A DNA stretch of 64,000 nt from Dysgonomonas sp. HDW5A (GTDB lineage: Bacteria > Bacteroidota > Bacteroidia > Bacteroidales > Dysgonomonadaceae): NCBI RefSeq assembly GCF_011299555.1, contig NZ_CP049857.1, forward strand, positions 620,001 to 684,000, written 5' to 3'. Under the pieces are notes generated by a model that had not been told where the DNA came from, made no database searches, and saw only the letters and a program-made list of their open reading frames with translations. The position numbers were made by a program, and so were the translations under genes. Position 1 is the stretch's first letter. Every line of letters starts with the position of its first letter. Below are positions 1 to 10,317 of the stretch, in pieces.

Positions 1-2
1 TA

Positions 3-1424
3 TATTTCAATGGTCAACCGGTAGGTAAAACAGGAGAGTTTCCTCAAAACTACATGGGTTACTTTGATAACGAAAGAAACTACCTGATAACTTCCGACAA
101 AGTAAATTACGGAGGAGATAATCTTATTGCTATCAAATTTCACGATGGCTGGAATGTAGGCGGTTTTCTGGAAGGAGCAAAACTATCTGTATCAACTGCC
201 GAAACCAATGATAAAATTTTACTAGATGTAGCCGTTGCTGATTCCGACTATATATTTTTAGGTGAGAACCCCATACAAATAACCGCAAAGATTGAGAACA
301 AAAACAATTGGGATATTGACGGAAAATTAATTGTCACATTGACTACTGACGATTATCAGCCTGTCAAGTCGGATTCTTTGAACATATCCATTGAAGGGTT
401 GAAAAACTATTCCAAATCTTTTGAGCTGGCAAACCCTCAACCCGGATTTTACAGATATACCGTGCAATTGAAACGCAACAACGAAATTGTTACAGAAAAG
501 AAGTTCAATGTGGGTTACGAACCTGAGAAAATACAATCGCCCATCGATGCAAAGACCGACTTTAAAGAATTTTGGGATAACAACCTTAAAGAACTGGCAA
601 AAGTAGCCCCTAATTATAAGCTGACTTTAAAGCCCGAATATTCTCAACACGGATACGATATGTATCTCGTTGAAATGTATTCTTTCGGAAACGAACTCAT
701 CAGAGGATATTATGCCAAACCTCAAAAGGAAGGTAAACATCCTGTTATTGTGGAATATATGGGCTACGGATCGTCTCCTTATCCGGCGAACCAATGGTGG
801 GATGGTTTTGCATACTTCGTTCTTTCGGTGAGAGGACAGGCGTTGAATCAACCAACCAACCGCTTTGGAAAATGGATTACCTATGGTCTTGATAACAAAG
901 ACGACTATTATTACAGAGGTGCATTTATGGATGTAGTACGGGCATTGGACTTTGTTTCGTCCCGTCCCGAAATTGATTCGGATAAGATAACCGTGCGTGG
1001 AGGAAGTCAGGGTGGAGCATTGTCATTTGTGGCTGCATCGCTCGATAAACGTGTAAAAGTGGCGGCTCCTAATATTCCGTTTCTATCGGACTATCCCGAC
1101 TATTTTAAAATTGCTCCCTGGCCTAAAAGCGATTTTGATGAGTATATGAAAGCACATCCCGAAGCAAAATGGGAAGATGTATATAATCTGTTATCTTATT
1201 TCGACATCAAGAATCTGGCTCAATGGATAGAATGCCCTCTTATTATGGGTATTGGTGTACAAGATAATGTATGCCCTCCGCACATCAATTTTGCCGCCTA
1301 CAATCAGGTAAAATCAAAAAAACGCTGGATGGCTTTTCCGCATCATGCACACAGTGTGGGTAAGGAGTACAACGACGCAGCCATGGCTTTTATAAAAGAA
1401 ACACTAAACTTTAAAGATCAATGA
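3..1424 (+). CDS. CE7 acetyl-xylan/mannan esterase, 5' end outside window
   Basis: Carbohydrate esterase of the acetyl xylan esterase (AXE1/CE7) alpha/beta-hydrolase family. The reading frame is open to the left edge, so the true start lies upstream; the Met at 54 is internal. The N-terminal part is beta-sandwich-like and ends about 160 residues after that Met. The CE7 domain follows, with VRGQ, the nucleophile elbow GGSQGG (Ser codon 1005-1007), an Asp in GVQDN and a His in FPHHAHS. The family removes acetyl groups from oligo- and polysaccharides. In this cluster the likely substrate is acetylated mannan; that is inferred from context. Its stop overlaps the next start (ATGA), so the two are translationally coupled. 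Confidence 0.85.
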   Translation, partial: YFNGQPVGKTGEFPQNYMGYFDNERNYLITSDKVNYGGDNLIAIKFHDGWNVGGFLEGAKLSVSTAETNDKILLDVAVADSDYIFLGENPIQITAKIENKNNWDIDGKLIVTLTTDDYQPVKSDSLNISIEGLKNYSKSFELANPQPGFYRYTVQLKRNNEIVTEKKFNVGYEPEKIQSPIDAKTDFKEFWDNNLKELAKVAPNYKLTLKPEYSQHGYDMYLVEMYSFGNELIRGYYAKPQKEGKHPVIVEYMGYGSSPYPANQWWDGFAYFVLSVRGQALNQPTNRFGKWITYGLDNKDDYYYRGAFMDVVRALDFVSSRPEIDSDKITVRGGSQGGALSFVAASLDKRVKVAAPNIPFLSDYPDYFKIAPWPKSDFDEYMKAHPEAKWEDVYNLLSYFDIKNLAQWIECPLIMGIGVQDNVCPPHINFAAYNQVKSKKRWMAFPHHAHSVGKEYNDAAMAFIKETLNFKDQ

Positions 1425-2701
1425 AAAAACTGATTCTACTTGCAGCTTTAGCTTTAAGCCTATTCTCCTGCACCGAGAAGAAAGCGGTAACTGCTCCTTC
1501 TTTCGTAAAGCAGAAGGAAGGCAAGCTTACGATAAACGACAAGCCTTACTACTTTATCGGCACTAACTTCTGGTTCGGGGCTATATTGGGTTCCGAAGGG
1601 CAAGGCGGTAACCGTGAACGTTTACTTAAAGAGCTTGATTTTATGAAAGAAAACGGCATCAATAATCTTCGGGTTCTTGTAGGTGCCGACGGACATAGCG
1701 GACAAAAGGTAAAAGTTATGCCGACTCTTCAAATAGAGCCGGGAGTGTATAACGATACTATTTTCGACGGATTAGATTTCCTCATGGCGGAACTGGGTAA
1801 ACGGGATATGTATGCGGTACTTTATCTTAACAATAGTTGGGAATGGAGTGGCGGATACGGACAGTATCTCAATTGGGCAGGACGTGGCGATGTACCCGAA
1901 GCAGGGGTTCAGGATTGGCCTGTATTTGTAAAGCATGTTGCCCAATATGCCGATTGCGACACTTGTCATACCTTGTTTCTGAATCATGTAAAGCACGTTA
2001 TCACCAGAACCAACCGTTATACGGGAAAGAAATATATTGACGATACTGCAATCATGTCGTGGCAGGTGGGTAACGAGCCTCGCTCATTCAGCGATGAAGG
2101 TAAACCTGCATTCGTAAAATGGTTGAAAGAAACTACTGCTCTTATCCGTTCTCTTGATCCTAATCACCTTATTTCATTGGGTAATGAGGGTACTAAAGGA
2201 TGTGAAGAAGACATGAGTCTTTTCGAACAAATCAATTCAGACCCCAATGTCGATTATCTGACCATTCATATCTGGCCTAAAAACTGGAGCTGGATAGATC
2301 CTGCTCAGGTAGTAGCATCTGTAGATACAGCAATCGTTGAAACCGATAAGTACATTGATAATCATCTGGCTATTGCCAAAAAGCTAAACAAGCCTATAGT
2401 TATCGAAGAGTTCGGATATCCGCGCGATAATCACAAATATACATTGGACGATACTACGGTTGCACGTGATAAATATTACTCCAATATTTTCTCGAAAATA
2501 ATAAGTTCGAAAGAAAACAATGGTCTGATTGCAGGATGCAACTTCTGGACATGGGGAGGATTCGGAAGACCTGCTCACACATTCTGGGAACCGTGGGACG
2601 ATTATGTAGGTGATCCATCGCAAGAAGAACAAGGTTTAAACTCTGTTTTCGATACAGATACGACCATCAAAGTCATCAAAAGCTATACTCAAAAACTATA
2701 A
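1421..2701 (+). CDS. GH5 beta-mannanase lipoprotein
   Basis: Endo-beta-1,4-mannanase-like glycoside hydrolase family 5, probably of the bacterial mannanase subfamily. It starts with a lipoprotein signal (lipobox LFSC, Cys17), so it should be anchored in a membrane, likely surface or periplasmic. The (beta/alpha)8 barrel shows the acid/base Glu219 in WQVGNEP and the nucleophile Glu330 in IEEFGYPR. The 426-residue length is normal for a single-domain enzyme. The start overlaps the esterase stop by 4 nt, so it is in the same operon and probably cuts deacetylated mannan into short oligosaccharides. The subfamily assignment is by recognition of the N-terminal FIGTNFWFG-type segment and was not computed. 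Confidence 0.88.
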   Translation: MKKLILLAALALSLFSCTEKKAVTAPSFVKQKEGKLTINDKPYYFIGTNFWFGAILGSEGQGGNRERLLKELDFMKENGINNLRVLVGADGHSGQKVKVMPTLQIEPGVYNDTIFDGLDFLMAELGKRDMYAVLYLNNSWEWSGGYGQYLNWAGRGDVPEAGVQDWPVFVKHVAQYADCDTCHTLFLNHVKHVITRTNRYTGKKYIDDTAIMSWQVGNEPRSFSDEGKPAFVKWLKETTALIRSLDPNHLISLGNEGTKGCEEDMSLFEQINSDPNVDYLTIHIWPKNWSWIDPAQVVASVDTAIVETDKYIDNHLAIAKKLNKPIVIEEFGYPRDNHKYTLDDTTVARDKYYSNIFSKIISSKENNGLIAGCNFWTWGGFGRPAHTFWEPWDDYVGDPSQEEQGLNSVFDTDTTIKVIKSYTQKL

Positions 2702-2756
2702 TATTCTGAACTTATACTATTATTCAACCATAAATAGATAAAACAAAAACGTGAAT

Positions 2757-3926
2757 ATGAACGCACTATTCAACAAACGATTAAAAGCTGTAACAGCTGA
2801 ATATGAAGCATTGGTTACCCGTACAAATGAACCTTTGCTCCCGGGAAATGGCATCTTCGAGAGATATAAGTATCCTGTAATTACAGCAGGTCATGCACCT
2901 GTATTCTGGAGATACGACTTATCACCCGAAACCAATCCGTTCTTTATGGAACGTTTCGGGATCAACGGAACTTTCAATGCAGGGGCTATTAAATGGCAGG
3001 GTAAATATCTTTTGGCAGTCCGTGTAGAGGGAAACGACCGCAAATCGTTCTTCGCTATTGCCGAAAGCCCCAACGGTATCGATAATTTTCGTTTCTGGGA
3101 CTATCCCATTGTTATTCCCGAAACCGATAACCCCGATACAAATGTGTATGATATGCGTCTTACGGCTCATCAGGACGGATGGATTTACGGTGTATTCTGT
3201 TCTGAAAGAAAAGACCCGAATGCTCCTGCAGGCGATCTTTCATCGGCAGTGGCGGCAGCCGGCATTGTCCGCACAAAAGATTTAAAAAACTGGGAACGGT
3301 TACCCGATCTTAAAACCAAGAGCCAACAGCGAAATGTAGTATTACATCCCGAATTTGTGGACGGAAAATATGCACTTTATACCCGTCCCCAAGATGGTTT
3401 TATTGATGCCGGAAGCGGTGGCGGAATCGGTTGGGCATTGGTAGATGACATTACTAATGCCGAAGTGAAAGAAGAAACGATTATCAACCATCGTTACTAT
3501 CACACGATCAAAGAACTCAAAAACGGAGAAGGTCCCCACCCGATCAAAACCCCGAAAGGATGGCTACATTTAGCACACGGTGTAAGGGCTTGTGCAGCAG
3601 GATTGAGATATGTTTTATATCTTTACCTTACAGATCTAGATCAACCGAACAAGTTGATCGCCGAACCCGCAGGGCATTTAATGGCTCCTTGGGAGGAAGA
3701 ACGTGTAGGCGATGTTTCGAACGTACTGTTTACAAACGGATGGATAGCCGATGATGACGGTACCATATATCTCTATTATGCATCGTGCGACACGCGCATG
3801 CACGTTGCGGTTTCGTCTGTAGACAGATTACTCGATTATATATTGAATACAGCTCCCGACGGTTACCGGTCGGCAACTTCGGTTCAAACCTTAAGTCAAC
3901 TTATCGAAAAAAATCTGACAAAATAA
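2757..3926 (+). CDS. 4-O-beta-D-mannosyl-D-glucose phosphorylase, GH130
   Basis: Cytoplasmic GH130 phosphorylase. It splits 4-O-beta-mannosyl-glucose with phosphate into mannose 1-phosphate and glucose, the last step of the mannobiose pathway described in Bacteroides fragilis. The proposed proton donor Asp lies in NVYDMRL (Asp132 from this start), close to its position in the characterised enzyme. No signal peptide is present. I chose ATG 2757; a GTG two codons upstream at 2751 is an alternative and changes little. The gene order phosphorylase, symporter, epimerase matches the B. fragilis mannan cluster. Confidence 0.92.
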   Translation: MNALFNKRLKAVTAEYEALVTRTNEPLLPGNGIFERYKYPVITAGHAPVFWRYDLSPETNPFFMERFGINGTFNAGAIKWQGKYLLAVRVEGNDRKSFFAIAESPNGIDNFRFWDYPIVIPETDNPDTNVYDMRLTAHQDGWIYGVFCSERKDPNAPAGDLSSAVAAAGIVRTKDLKNWERLPDLKTKSQQRNVVLHPEFVDGKYALYTRPQDGFIDAGSGGGIGWALVDDITNAEVKEETIINHRYYHTIKELKNGEGPHPIKTPKGWLHLAHGVRACAAGLRYVLYLYLTDLDQPNKLIAEPAGHLMAPWEEERVGDVSNVLFTNGWIADDDGTIYLYYASCDTRMHVAVSSVDRLLDYILNTAPDGYRSATSVQTLSQLIEKNLTK

Positions 3927-3948
3927 AGGCTTCGCACCTTTTTACCAC

Positions 3949-4013
3949 TTTGTAGGGATGAGTCTCCCGCTTATCCGAAATTAATCGAAAGAACAGAACT
4001 CTACCCCTACAAA
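3949..4013. repeat. imperfect inverted repeat in intergenic gap
   Basis: TTTGTAGGG at 3949-3957 and its complement CCCTACAAA at 4005-4013 flank the 114-nt gap between the phosphorylase and the symporter. The flanking bases also match partly. It could be a weak terminator or a small palindromic repeat; there is no uridine run. The function is unknown. Confidence 0.4.
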
Positions 4014-4040
4014 CTCAAATTGATTATTAAATAAATACTC

Positions 4041-5438
4041 ATGAACACAGATAAAGTCACATTAAAAGAAAAAGTCGGATACGGTCTGGGCGATGCAGCA
4101 TCGTCTATGTTCTGGAAGCTGTTCGGCATGTATCTCATGTTTTTCTATACAGATATATTCGGCATAGAGGCAGCCGTAGTGGGTACCATGTTTTTGGTGA
4201 CACGTATATGGGATTCACTTTTCGATCCCATTGTAGGTGTTGTCAGCGACCGAACAGAGTCAAAATGGGGTAAATTTCGTCCCTACCTGTTATGGGTAGC
4301 CGTTCCCTTCGGCGTACTGGGCGTATTAACCTTTACCACTCCCGATTTTTCGCCTACAGGAAAAATAGTATATGCCTATATCACCTATTCGCTGATGATG
4401 ATGGTATACTCCTTAATCAATGTACCTTACGCATCGTTGCTGGGCGTGATGTCGTCCGACCCTAAAGAAAGAACCGCCTTGTCATCATACCGCATGATAT
4501 TTGCATTCTTAGGCAGTATATTGGCTTTGATACTGATAGAACCTTTGGTGAAATTATTCGGAGGAAGCGGCGAAGGAGCAAACCTGACTTTCGGATGGTC
4601 TATGACTGCTATTGTATTTGCCGTTATTGCCGTCATTTTCTTTTTATGTACTTTTTCGTGGACAAAAGAACGTATCCGCCCGATTAAAGAAACAGGTAAT
4701 TCGCTGAAAGAAGATGTAAACGATTTACTTGCCAACAAACCTTGGTGGATATTACTGGGAGCCGGTATCGCTGCTCTGATATTCAATTCGATTCGTGACG
4801 GAGCAGCCGTTTATTACTTCAAATATTATGCAATAGCTCCCGATACTTTCGATTTGGGAATCATTGGTTCGGCTCTCTCTCTGACAACTATCTATTTAGT
4901 ATTGGGTCAAGGGGCTAATATCTTGGGGATTCTTTTTGTTACCCCTGTTTCGAACCGCATAGGAAAAAAGAAAACCTATTTGTTTGCCATGTTGTTTGCC
5001 ACCGTTTTCAGTATTGCTTTTTATTTTGTGGGCAAAGACAATATACTTCTGATGCTTATTCTACAAGTACTTATCAGTGCATGTGCAGGAAGTATATTTC
5101 CCCTGCTTTGGTCGATGTATGCCGATATAGCCGATTATTCGGAATGGAAAACAGGACGCAGGGCTACGGGTTTGATATTCTCTTCGTCTTCGATGTCTCA
5201 AAAATTCGGATGGTCGATAGGCGGGGCACTTACAGGATGGTTGTTGGCTTACTTCGGCTTTCAGGCAAATGTAGAACAAACGGTCGAAGCTCAGGACGGA
5301 ATACGTATGATGCTGAGCTTTTTGCCTGCAATAGGGACTGTTTTATCAGTCGTATTTATCAGTTTGTACCCATTGACAGAACAAAAGTTACAAGAAATTA
5401 CAACTGATTTGGCAAATAAGAGAAAGGATCAAAGATGA
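4041..5438 (+). CDS. GPH-family sugar:cation symporter
   Basis: Inner-membrane sugar transporter of the glycoside-pentoside-hexuronide (MFS_2) family, with about 12 hydrophobic segments. Typical family features include the N-terminal KVGYGLGDAASS, the FFYTDIFG segment after TM1, the WDSLFDPIVG loop and SDRTESKWGKFRPY. The 465-residue length is typical. Sitting between the phosphorylase and the epimerase, it most likely imports mannobiose or related short mannooligosaccharides. That substrate comes from the B. fragilis mannan cluster analogy, not from residues. Its stop overlaps the epimerase start (ATGA). Confidence 0.9.
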   Translation: MNTDKVTLKEKVGYGLGDAASSMFWKLFGMYLMFFYTDIFGIEAAVVGTMFLVTRIWDSLFDPIVGVVSDRTESKWGKFRPYLLWVAVPFGVLGVLTFTTPDFSPTGKIVYAYITYSLMMMVYSLINVPYASLLGVMSSDPKERTALSSYRMIFAFLGSILALILIEPLVKLFGGSGEGANLTFGWSMTAIVFAVIAVIFFLCTFSWTKERIRPIKETGNSLKEDVNDLLANKPWWILLGAGIAALIFNSIRDGAAVYYFKYYAIAPDTFDLGIIGSALSLTTIYLVLGQGANILGILFVTPVSNRIGKKKTYLFAMLFATVFSIAFYFVGKDNILLMLILQVLISACAGSIFPLLWSMYADIADYSEWKTGRRATGLIFSSSSMSQKFGWSIGGALTGWLLAYFGFQANVEQTVEAQDGIRMMLSFLPAIGTVLSVVFISLYPLTEQKLQEITTDLANKRKDQR

Positions 5439-6604
5439 ATGAATTTAAGAAAGAACTAACAGATAATATCCTGCCTTTTTGGATCGAAAAGATGCAGGAC
5501 AATGAATATGGGGGTTTCTATGGTCGTATAGACGGCAACGAAATACTTCATCCCAAAGCCAATAAAGGTGCTGTTCTAAATGCCCGCATTTTATGGACAT
5601 TCTCGGCAGCTTATCGTATCCTGAAAAAAGAAGAGTATTTAAAAATAGCCGAACGTGCGTTTCATTATATCAAAGATTATTTCATTGACAAAACTCACGG
5701 AGGTGTGTATTGGGAGCTCGATTATTGGGGAAATCCGGTTAATACCAAAAAGCAAACCTATGCACAAGGATTCGCTTTATACGGATTTTCGGAATTTTAC
5801 AGAGCCACCGCAAATCCCGAAGCTTTGGCAATGGCTAAAGAGTTTTTCTTTTTACTGGAGAAATGCTTTGATCCTAATCTAGGCGGCTATCTGGAAGCCT
5901 ATACCCACGATTGGCAACCTATCGAAGATGTACGTTTGAGTGATAAGGATGCAAATGAAAAGAAGACAATGAATACTCATTTACATGTATTGGAACCATA
6001 CACCAACCTTTGCCGTATTTGGGACGATGAGCAACTCAAAGATGCTCAACGTAAGCTTATTCACATCTTTACCGATAAGATATTAGATTCGAAAACAAAT
6101 CACCTCAACTTGTTTTTTGACGAAGAATGGAATGTAAAATCGACTGCCATATCATATGGTCACGATATCGAGGCAGCTTGGCTTTTATATGAAGCAGCCG
6201 AAGTTTTGGGAGATAAACAATTAACCGATAAAATAAAAACACTATCTCTTAAAATAGCCGATGCAGCAAGCGAAGGCTTACAAACCGATGGCAGTATGAT
6301 TTACGAAAAAGATGGTAATCATACAGACTTAGAGCGTCATTGGTGGGTTCAAGCCGAAGCTGTAGTGGGTTATATGTATGCTTACAAAATTTCGGATAAT
6401 GCCGATTATAAAGAAAAAGCCAAGCAAGTCTGGACATATATACAGCAATCTATTGTAGACAAAAACAATGGTGAATGGCATTGGAGCAGACTTGCGGATG
6501 GCAGTATCAATACACGAGACGACAAGGCAGGGTTCTGGAAATGTCCTTATCACAACGGACGTATGTGCATGGAAATGATCGAATCTTTCCAACCTTTTTA
6601 TTAA
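5435..6604 (+). CDS. cellobiose 2-epimerase
   Basis: Member of the N-acylglucosamine 2-epimerase superfamily, cellobiose 2-epimerase branch. It epimerises the reducing-end sugar of beta-1,4 disaccharides, turning mannobiose into 4-O-beta-mannosyl-glucose, the substrate of the GH130 enzyme encoded upstream. An (alpha/alpha)6 barrel is expected over the full 389 residues. The conserved active-site stretches are visible: GHDIEAAWLL, RHWWVQAEA and WKCPYHNGR, with their catalytic His residues. There is no signal peptide, so it is cytoplasmic. Overlap with the transporter stop indicates tight coupling. Confidence 0.92.
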   Translation: MNEFKKELTDNILPFWIEKMQDNEYGGFYGRIDGNEILHPKANKGAVLNARILWTFSAAYRILKKEEYLKIAERAFHYIKDYFIDKTHGGVYWELDYWGNPVNTKKQTYAQGFALYGFSEFYRATANPEALAMAKEFFFLLEKCFDPNLGGYLEAYTHDWQPIEDVRLSDKDANEKKTMNTHLHVLEPYTNLCRIWDDEQLKDAQRKLIHIFTDKILDSKTNHLNLFFDEEWNVKSTAISYGHDIEAAWLLYEAAEVLGDKQLTDKIKTLSLKIADAASEGLQTDGSMIYEKDGNHTDLERHWWVQAEAVVGYMYAYKISDNADYKEKAKQVWTYIQQSIVDKNNGEWHWSRLADGSINTRDDKAGFWKCPYHNGRMCMEMIESFQPFY

Positions 6605-6621
6605 ACATCTTATATATCAAC

Positions 6622-8940
6622 ATGAAAAAAACGGTATTATTAATGGCAGCAACTCTCGGCATTGCATCGGGCGGACAAGCTCAAACCAACAACGATATGA
6701 ACAAACAAGCTATCGAGATAGTCTCTAAAATGACACTGGCCGAGAAAATCGGTCAAATGGCTCAGGTAAGTATAGATGCAGTCTGCAAAGGAGAGGATAC
6801 GCCTCCAACCAGTACTTTACAACTCGATATGGATAAACTGCGGGATGTAATAGTCAACTACCACGTAGGATCTCTTTTGAATTCGCCCAATACACGTGCA
6901 CGCACTGCTGAATGGTGGACAAATGTTATCAGCCAGATTCAGGACGTAGCATTGAAGGAAACACGCACCAAAGTTCCCGTAATATACGGACTCGATCAAA
7001 TTCACGGGGCAACTTACACGGCAGGCTCTACCATGTTTCCGCAGGAGATTGCATTAGCTGCCACATGGAATCCTGCCCATGCAAAGAAAATGGGAGAAAT
7101 CACAGCCTATGAAACCCGTGCGAGTAATGTACCTTGGAATTTCTCGCCGGTACTTGATCTGGGTATCGATCCTCGCTTTCCTCGTCAATATGAGGGATTC
7201 GGTGAAGATCCTTATATCGGGTCAGTATTCGGACACCAACTAATCAAAGGGTATGAGGGCGATGATAATAATGTAGGCAATCCCAATAAATTGGCTGCTT
7301 GCATGAAGCATTTTATCGGTTACTCTGCTCCTATCAGTGGTAAAGACCGTACACCTGCTTATATACCTCAATCGGCTTTAATGGAATACCATGTACCTGC
7401 TTTCAAAGCTGCTATTGATGCAGGAGTGCATACGGTAATGATTAATTCGGGTATTATCAACGGAGAGCCCGTACATGCCAGTTACGACCTTTTGACAAAA
7501 CTGCTGCGCAACGATTTAGGTTTTGACGGGATGATCGTTACCGATTGGGAAGACATTAACAAGTTATACTCGCGTGACCGCATGGTTCCAAACATCAAAG
7601 AGGCTATTAAAGTGAGTATAAATGCAGGAGTGGATATGTCGATGATTCCTTACGATTACAAAGAATTCTGTACTCTATTGACAGAGTTGGTAAACGAAGG
7701 ACAGGTGCCCATGTCACGCATAGACGATGCTGCACGAAGAGTGGTATTATTGAAATTACAACTCGACTTATTCAATACACCTAATACGTATCGTAAAGAT
7801 TATCCTCAATTCGGGTCTAAAGAATTTCAACAGGCATCGTATGATGCGGCGGCGGATGCTATTACGCTGCTGAAAAATGACAATAATATACTTCCTCTCC
7901 AGAAAGGTGCTAAAATATTGGTATCGGGTCCTAATGCTGTCAGCAAAAGATCGCTAAACGGAGGATGGACATTCTCTTGGCAAGGTGAAAAAGTGGATGA
8001 ATTTGCAAGTGAATATAATAACCTGCTGGACGCTATTACCCATATGTATGGCAAAGAAAATGTTTCTTATGTACCGGGTGTAAGCTATACGGCGGCAACC
8101 GAATATGCAACGGAACACAAAGACCGTTTTGATGAAGCTATTGCGGCTGCTAAAAATGCAGATTATATAATCTTATGCTTGGGTGAAAATTCGTATTGCG
8201 AAAAACCGGGAGATTTGGATGACTTGTATTTGAATGATCTTCAAACAGAACTGGCTAAAGAGTTCCTCAAAACAGGTAAAAAAGTAATTCTTGTTTTGAG
8301 TGAAGGAAGACCTCGTGTAATCTCTAAAATATCTTCTCAGGTAGATGCTATCGTTCAAACCTATCTTCCGGGAATTTTTGGTGCGGATGCTTTGGCGGAT
8401 GTATTGGTGGGTAAAGTAAATCCTTCGGGAAAATTACCTTATACATACCCTGCATTCCCTAACTCATTGGTGCCTTATTATCATAAACATTCGGAAGAGC
8501 AAAAGAGAGGCGAAGGTGTTTACAATTACGAAGGAGACTTCAACCCCGAATATCACTTCGGATTTGGATTGAGTTATACGACATTCGATATCTCGAACCT
8601 GAAAATAAACAAAACGTCTTTTGCCAATAATCCGAAAGAGGAAATTATTGTTTCGGTAGATGTAAAGAACACAGGAAATGTAGAAGGTAAAGAAGTAATT
8701 CAACTTTATTCGAGCGATTTATTTGCCAGCCTTGTTCCTGATGTGAAAAGATTGCGTCGATTCGAAAAAGTATCTCTTAAAGCAGGTGAGTCTAAAACCG
8801 TAACATTCAAACTGACATTGGATGATCTGGCTTTCTACAATCTGAAAAGTGAGAGAGTAATCGAAGCCGGAGATTTTGAGCTGCAAGTAGGTTCATCATC
8901 CAATGATATTAAAGAAAAGACGGTTATCACGGTTTTGTAG
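6622..8940 (+). CDS. GH3 beta-glycosidase (periplasmic)
   Basis: Family 3 glycoside hydrolase of the BglX type, 772 residues from ATG 6622. This start is chosen because a clear Sec signal (MKKTVLLM to GGQAQ) follows it; the frame stays open upstream but reads into the epimerase gene. It has an N-terminal TIM barrel with the nucleophile Asp308 in VTDWED, an alpha/beta sandwich domain (ILVSGPNA to LPYTYP) and a C-terminal fibronectin-III-like domain from about residue 650. The family releases terminal beta-glucosyl or related residues. In this locus it may trim glucomannan oligosaccharides; substrate specificity cannot be read from the sequence. Confidence 0.9.
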   Translation: MKKTVLLMAATLGIASGGQAQTNNDMNKQAIEIVSKMTLAEKIGQMAQVSIDAVCKGEDTPPTSTLQLDMDKLRDVIVNYHVGSLLNSPNTRARTAEWWTNVISQIQDVALKETRTKVPVIYGLDQIHGATYTAGSTMFPQEIALAATWNPAHAKKMGEITAYETRASNVPWNFSPVLDLGIDPRFPRQYEGFGEDPYIGSVFGHQLIKGYEGDDNNVGNPNKLAACMKHFIGYSAPISGKDRTPAYIPQSALMEYHVPAFKAAIDAGVHTVMINSGIINGEPVHASYDLLTKLLRNDLGFDGMIVTDWEDINKLYSRDRMVPNIKEAIKVSINAGVDMSMIPYDYKEFCTLLTELVNEGQVPMSRIDDAARRVVLLKLQLDLFNTPNTYRKDYPQFGSKEFQQASYDAAADAITLLKNDNNILPLQKGAKILVSGPNAVSKRSLNGGWTFSWQGEKVDEFASEYNNLLDAITHMYGKENVSYVPGVSYTAATEYATEHKDRFDEAIAAAKNADYIILCLGENSYCEKPGDLDDLYLNDLQTELAKEFLKTGKKVILVLSEGRPRVISKISSQVDAIVQTYLPGIFGADALADVLVGKVNPSGKLPYTYPAFPNSLVPYYHKHSEEQKRGEGVYNYEGDFNPEYHFGFGLSYTTFDISNLKINKTSFANNPKEEIIVSVDVKNTGNVEGKEVIQLYSSDLFASLVPDVKRLRRFEKVSLKAGESKTVTFKLTLDDLAFYNLKSERVIEAGDFELQVGSSSNDIKEKTVITVL

Positions 8941-9075
8941 AATTATCTTTTCTTTATCCAATCTCTGTGAATACAACTTTGTGGTCTCTGTGGTAAAACT
9001 AAATACACACAGAGGTCACTAAGTTATTTGACAAAGAACTCTAAGCTCTTTAAACACTCTATACCCTTTAATCTT

Positions 9076-10248
9076 ATGATGCACAAAACAATCGCTTTTA
9101 TTTTTTGCTTCTTGTGGCTCTCTGTTATATATGCTTCCGACTTTCTCTTAGTCGACCCACTGGCGACAGCCGAGACCAAAGCCTTGTTTTATAATCTGAA
9201 AAAGATAGAACAATCGGATCGGGTTATTTTCGGACAACAGGACGCTACCTTATACGGTCGATCGTGGGTAGGCGACAGTAACAGAAGCGACGTGAAAGAC
9301 CTTTGCGGGCAACACCCTGCATTGATTGGGTTCGATTTTGAAGCTGCTACAGAAAATGATCCTGTAAAATTCGAAAACATAAAGAACCGATTGGTCAAAG
9401 CAACTAAAGAAGTTTACCGTCAAGGTGGAATTATAACCTTTTCGTGGCATAGCAAAAATCCTGCTAATGATGGTAGTTTCTATTGGGAGAAGAATCCTGT
9501 GGAATCGGTAAAAGATATTCTTCCCGAAGGAAAGCTGCACTCGAAATATAAACAATATCTGGAGTCTATAGCCAAAGTCATGAATGATTGCAAAGGAGAT
9601 AATGACGAACTTATTCCTATTATTTTTCGCCCTTTCCATGAATTCGACGGCGATTGGTTCTGGTGGGGAAAGGGGCATTGTTCGAAAGATGAATTTATTG
9701 CACTTTGGCAATTTACCGTTACCTATCTCAGGGATGATATGGAGGTGCATAATCTGCTTTATGCTTTCTCTCCTGATTGTAAATTCTTTACTGAAGAAGA
9801 ATTTATGGAGTATTATCCGGGAGATAAATATGTGGATATTATCGGAATGGACAATTATTGGGACTTTAGACCTGATGGTGCAAATGATCCTCAACTTGCG
9901 GCACAAAAATTAAAAATTGTTTCGAATATTGCCACTAAAAAGAATAAGATTGCAGCTTTAACCGAAACAGGATTAGAGAGGGTAAGCAATCCGCTTTGGT
10001 ACACCCAGGTGTTGCTACCCGTTTTACAGAGTACAAAGATTGCGTATGTAATGGTCTGGCGAAATGCGAGCGATTTACCAACGCATTATTATACACCGAC
10101 AGTGGGACATCCTGCGGCTCAGGACTTCATCCGTTTTTCGGAAGATAAGAATATTCTATTCCAATCGGATCTGCCTGATATGTATATAAGTCGTCACAAT
10201 TTACTAGACAGTAGGGGCAGTGGCTCTGCCCTGCCCGTCAAGCAATAA
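9076..10248 (+). CDS. GH26 beta-mannanase A
   Basis: Endo-acting GH26 mannanase. I start at ATG 9076, which precedes a signal peptide (MMHKTIAF to VIYAS); an upstream TTG at 9028 would add 16 implausible residues. Catalytic acid/base Glu189 lies in RPFHEFDGDWFWWG and nucleophile Glu297 in ALTETGLE. It resembles the mannobiose-forming GH26 enzyme of the B. fragilis pathway. The last ~20 residues (after LPDMYI) lie beyond the normal family end and are encoded by a GC-rich palindrome, so the original stop may have been lost. Confidence 0.88.
   Translation: MMHKTIAFIFCFLWLSVIYASDFLLVDPLATAETKALFYNLKKIEQSDRVIFGQQDATLYGRSWVGDSNRSDVKDLCGQHPALIGFDFEAATENDPVKFENIKNRLVKATKEVYRQGGIITFSWHSKNPANDGSFYWEKNPVESVKDILPEGKLHSKYKQYLESIAKVMNDCKGDNDELIPIIFRPFHEFDGDWFWWGKGHCSKDEFIALWQFTVTYLRDDMEVHNLLYAFSPDCKFFTEEEFMEYYPGDKYVDIIGMDNYWDFRPDGANDPQLAAQKLKIVSNIATKKNKIAALTETGLERVSNPLWYTQVLLPVLQSTKIAYVMVWRNASDLPTHYYTPTVGHPAAQDFIRFSEDKNILFQSDLPDMYISRHNLLDSRGSGSALPVKQ
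10215..10236. repeat. GC-rich palindrome inside the GH26 3' end
   Basis: GGGCAG at 10215-10220 is followed by two CTGCCC copies at 10226-10231 and 10231-10236, making a short strong hairpin. It is coding in frame with the end of mannanase A and looks like an intergenic repeat that became translated. Confidence 0.5.
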
Positions 10249-10317
10249 AAAATTAGAGGGTGGAGTAGTCCCCCCTTACAAGCGTTCTCCGCAAAATATG
10301 AAAAAATGAAACAAAAT

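Noticed and set aside
4427-4786. 119-codon minus-strand frame in the symporter gene
   Set aside because: Antisense shadow of a membrane protein.
6475-6621. N-terminal extension of the GH3 frame
   Set aside because: It reads out of frame through the end of the epimerase gene; the signal peptide starts at 6622.
8941-9027. Repeat TCTCTGTG / CACAGAG after the GH3 gene as a terminator
   Set aside because: The stem is only 7 bp with a long loop and no T run; too weak to call.
9250-9906. 218-codon minus-strand frame
   Set aside because: Entirely antisense to the GH26 mannanase, Cys/Ile/Arg-rich composition, no start context; a shadow of the real gene.
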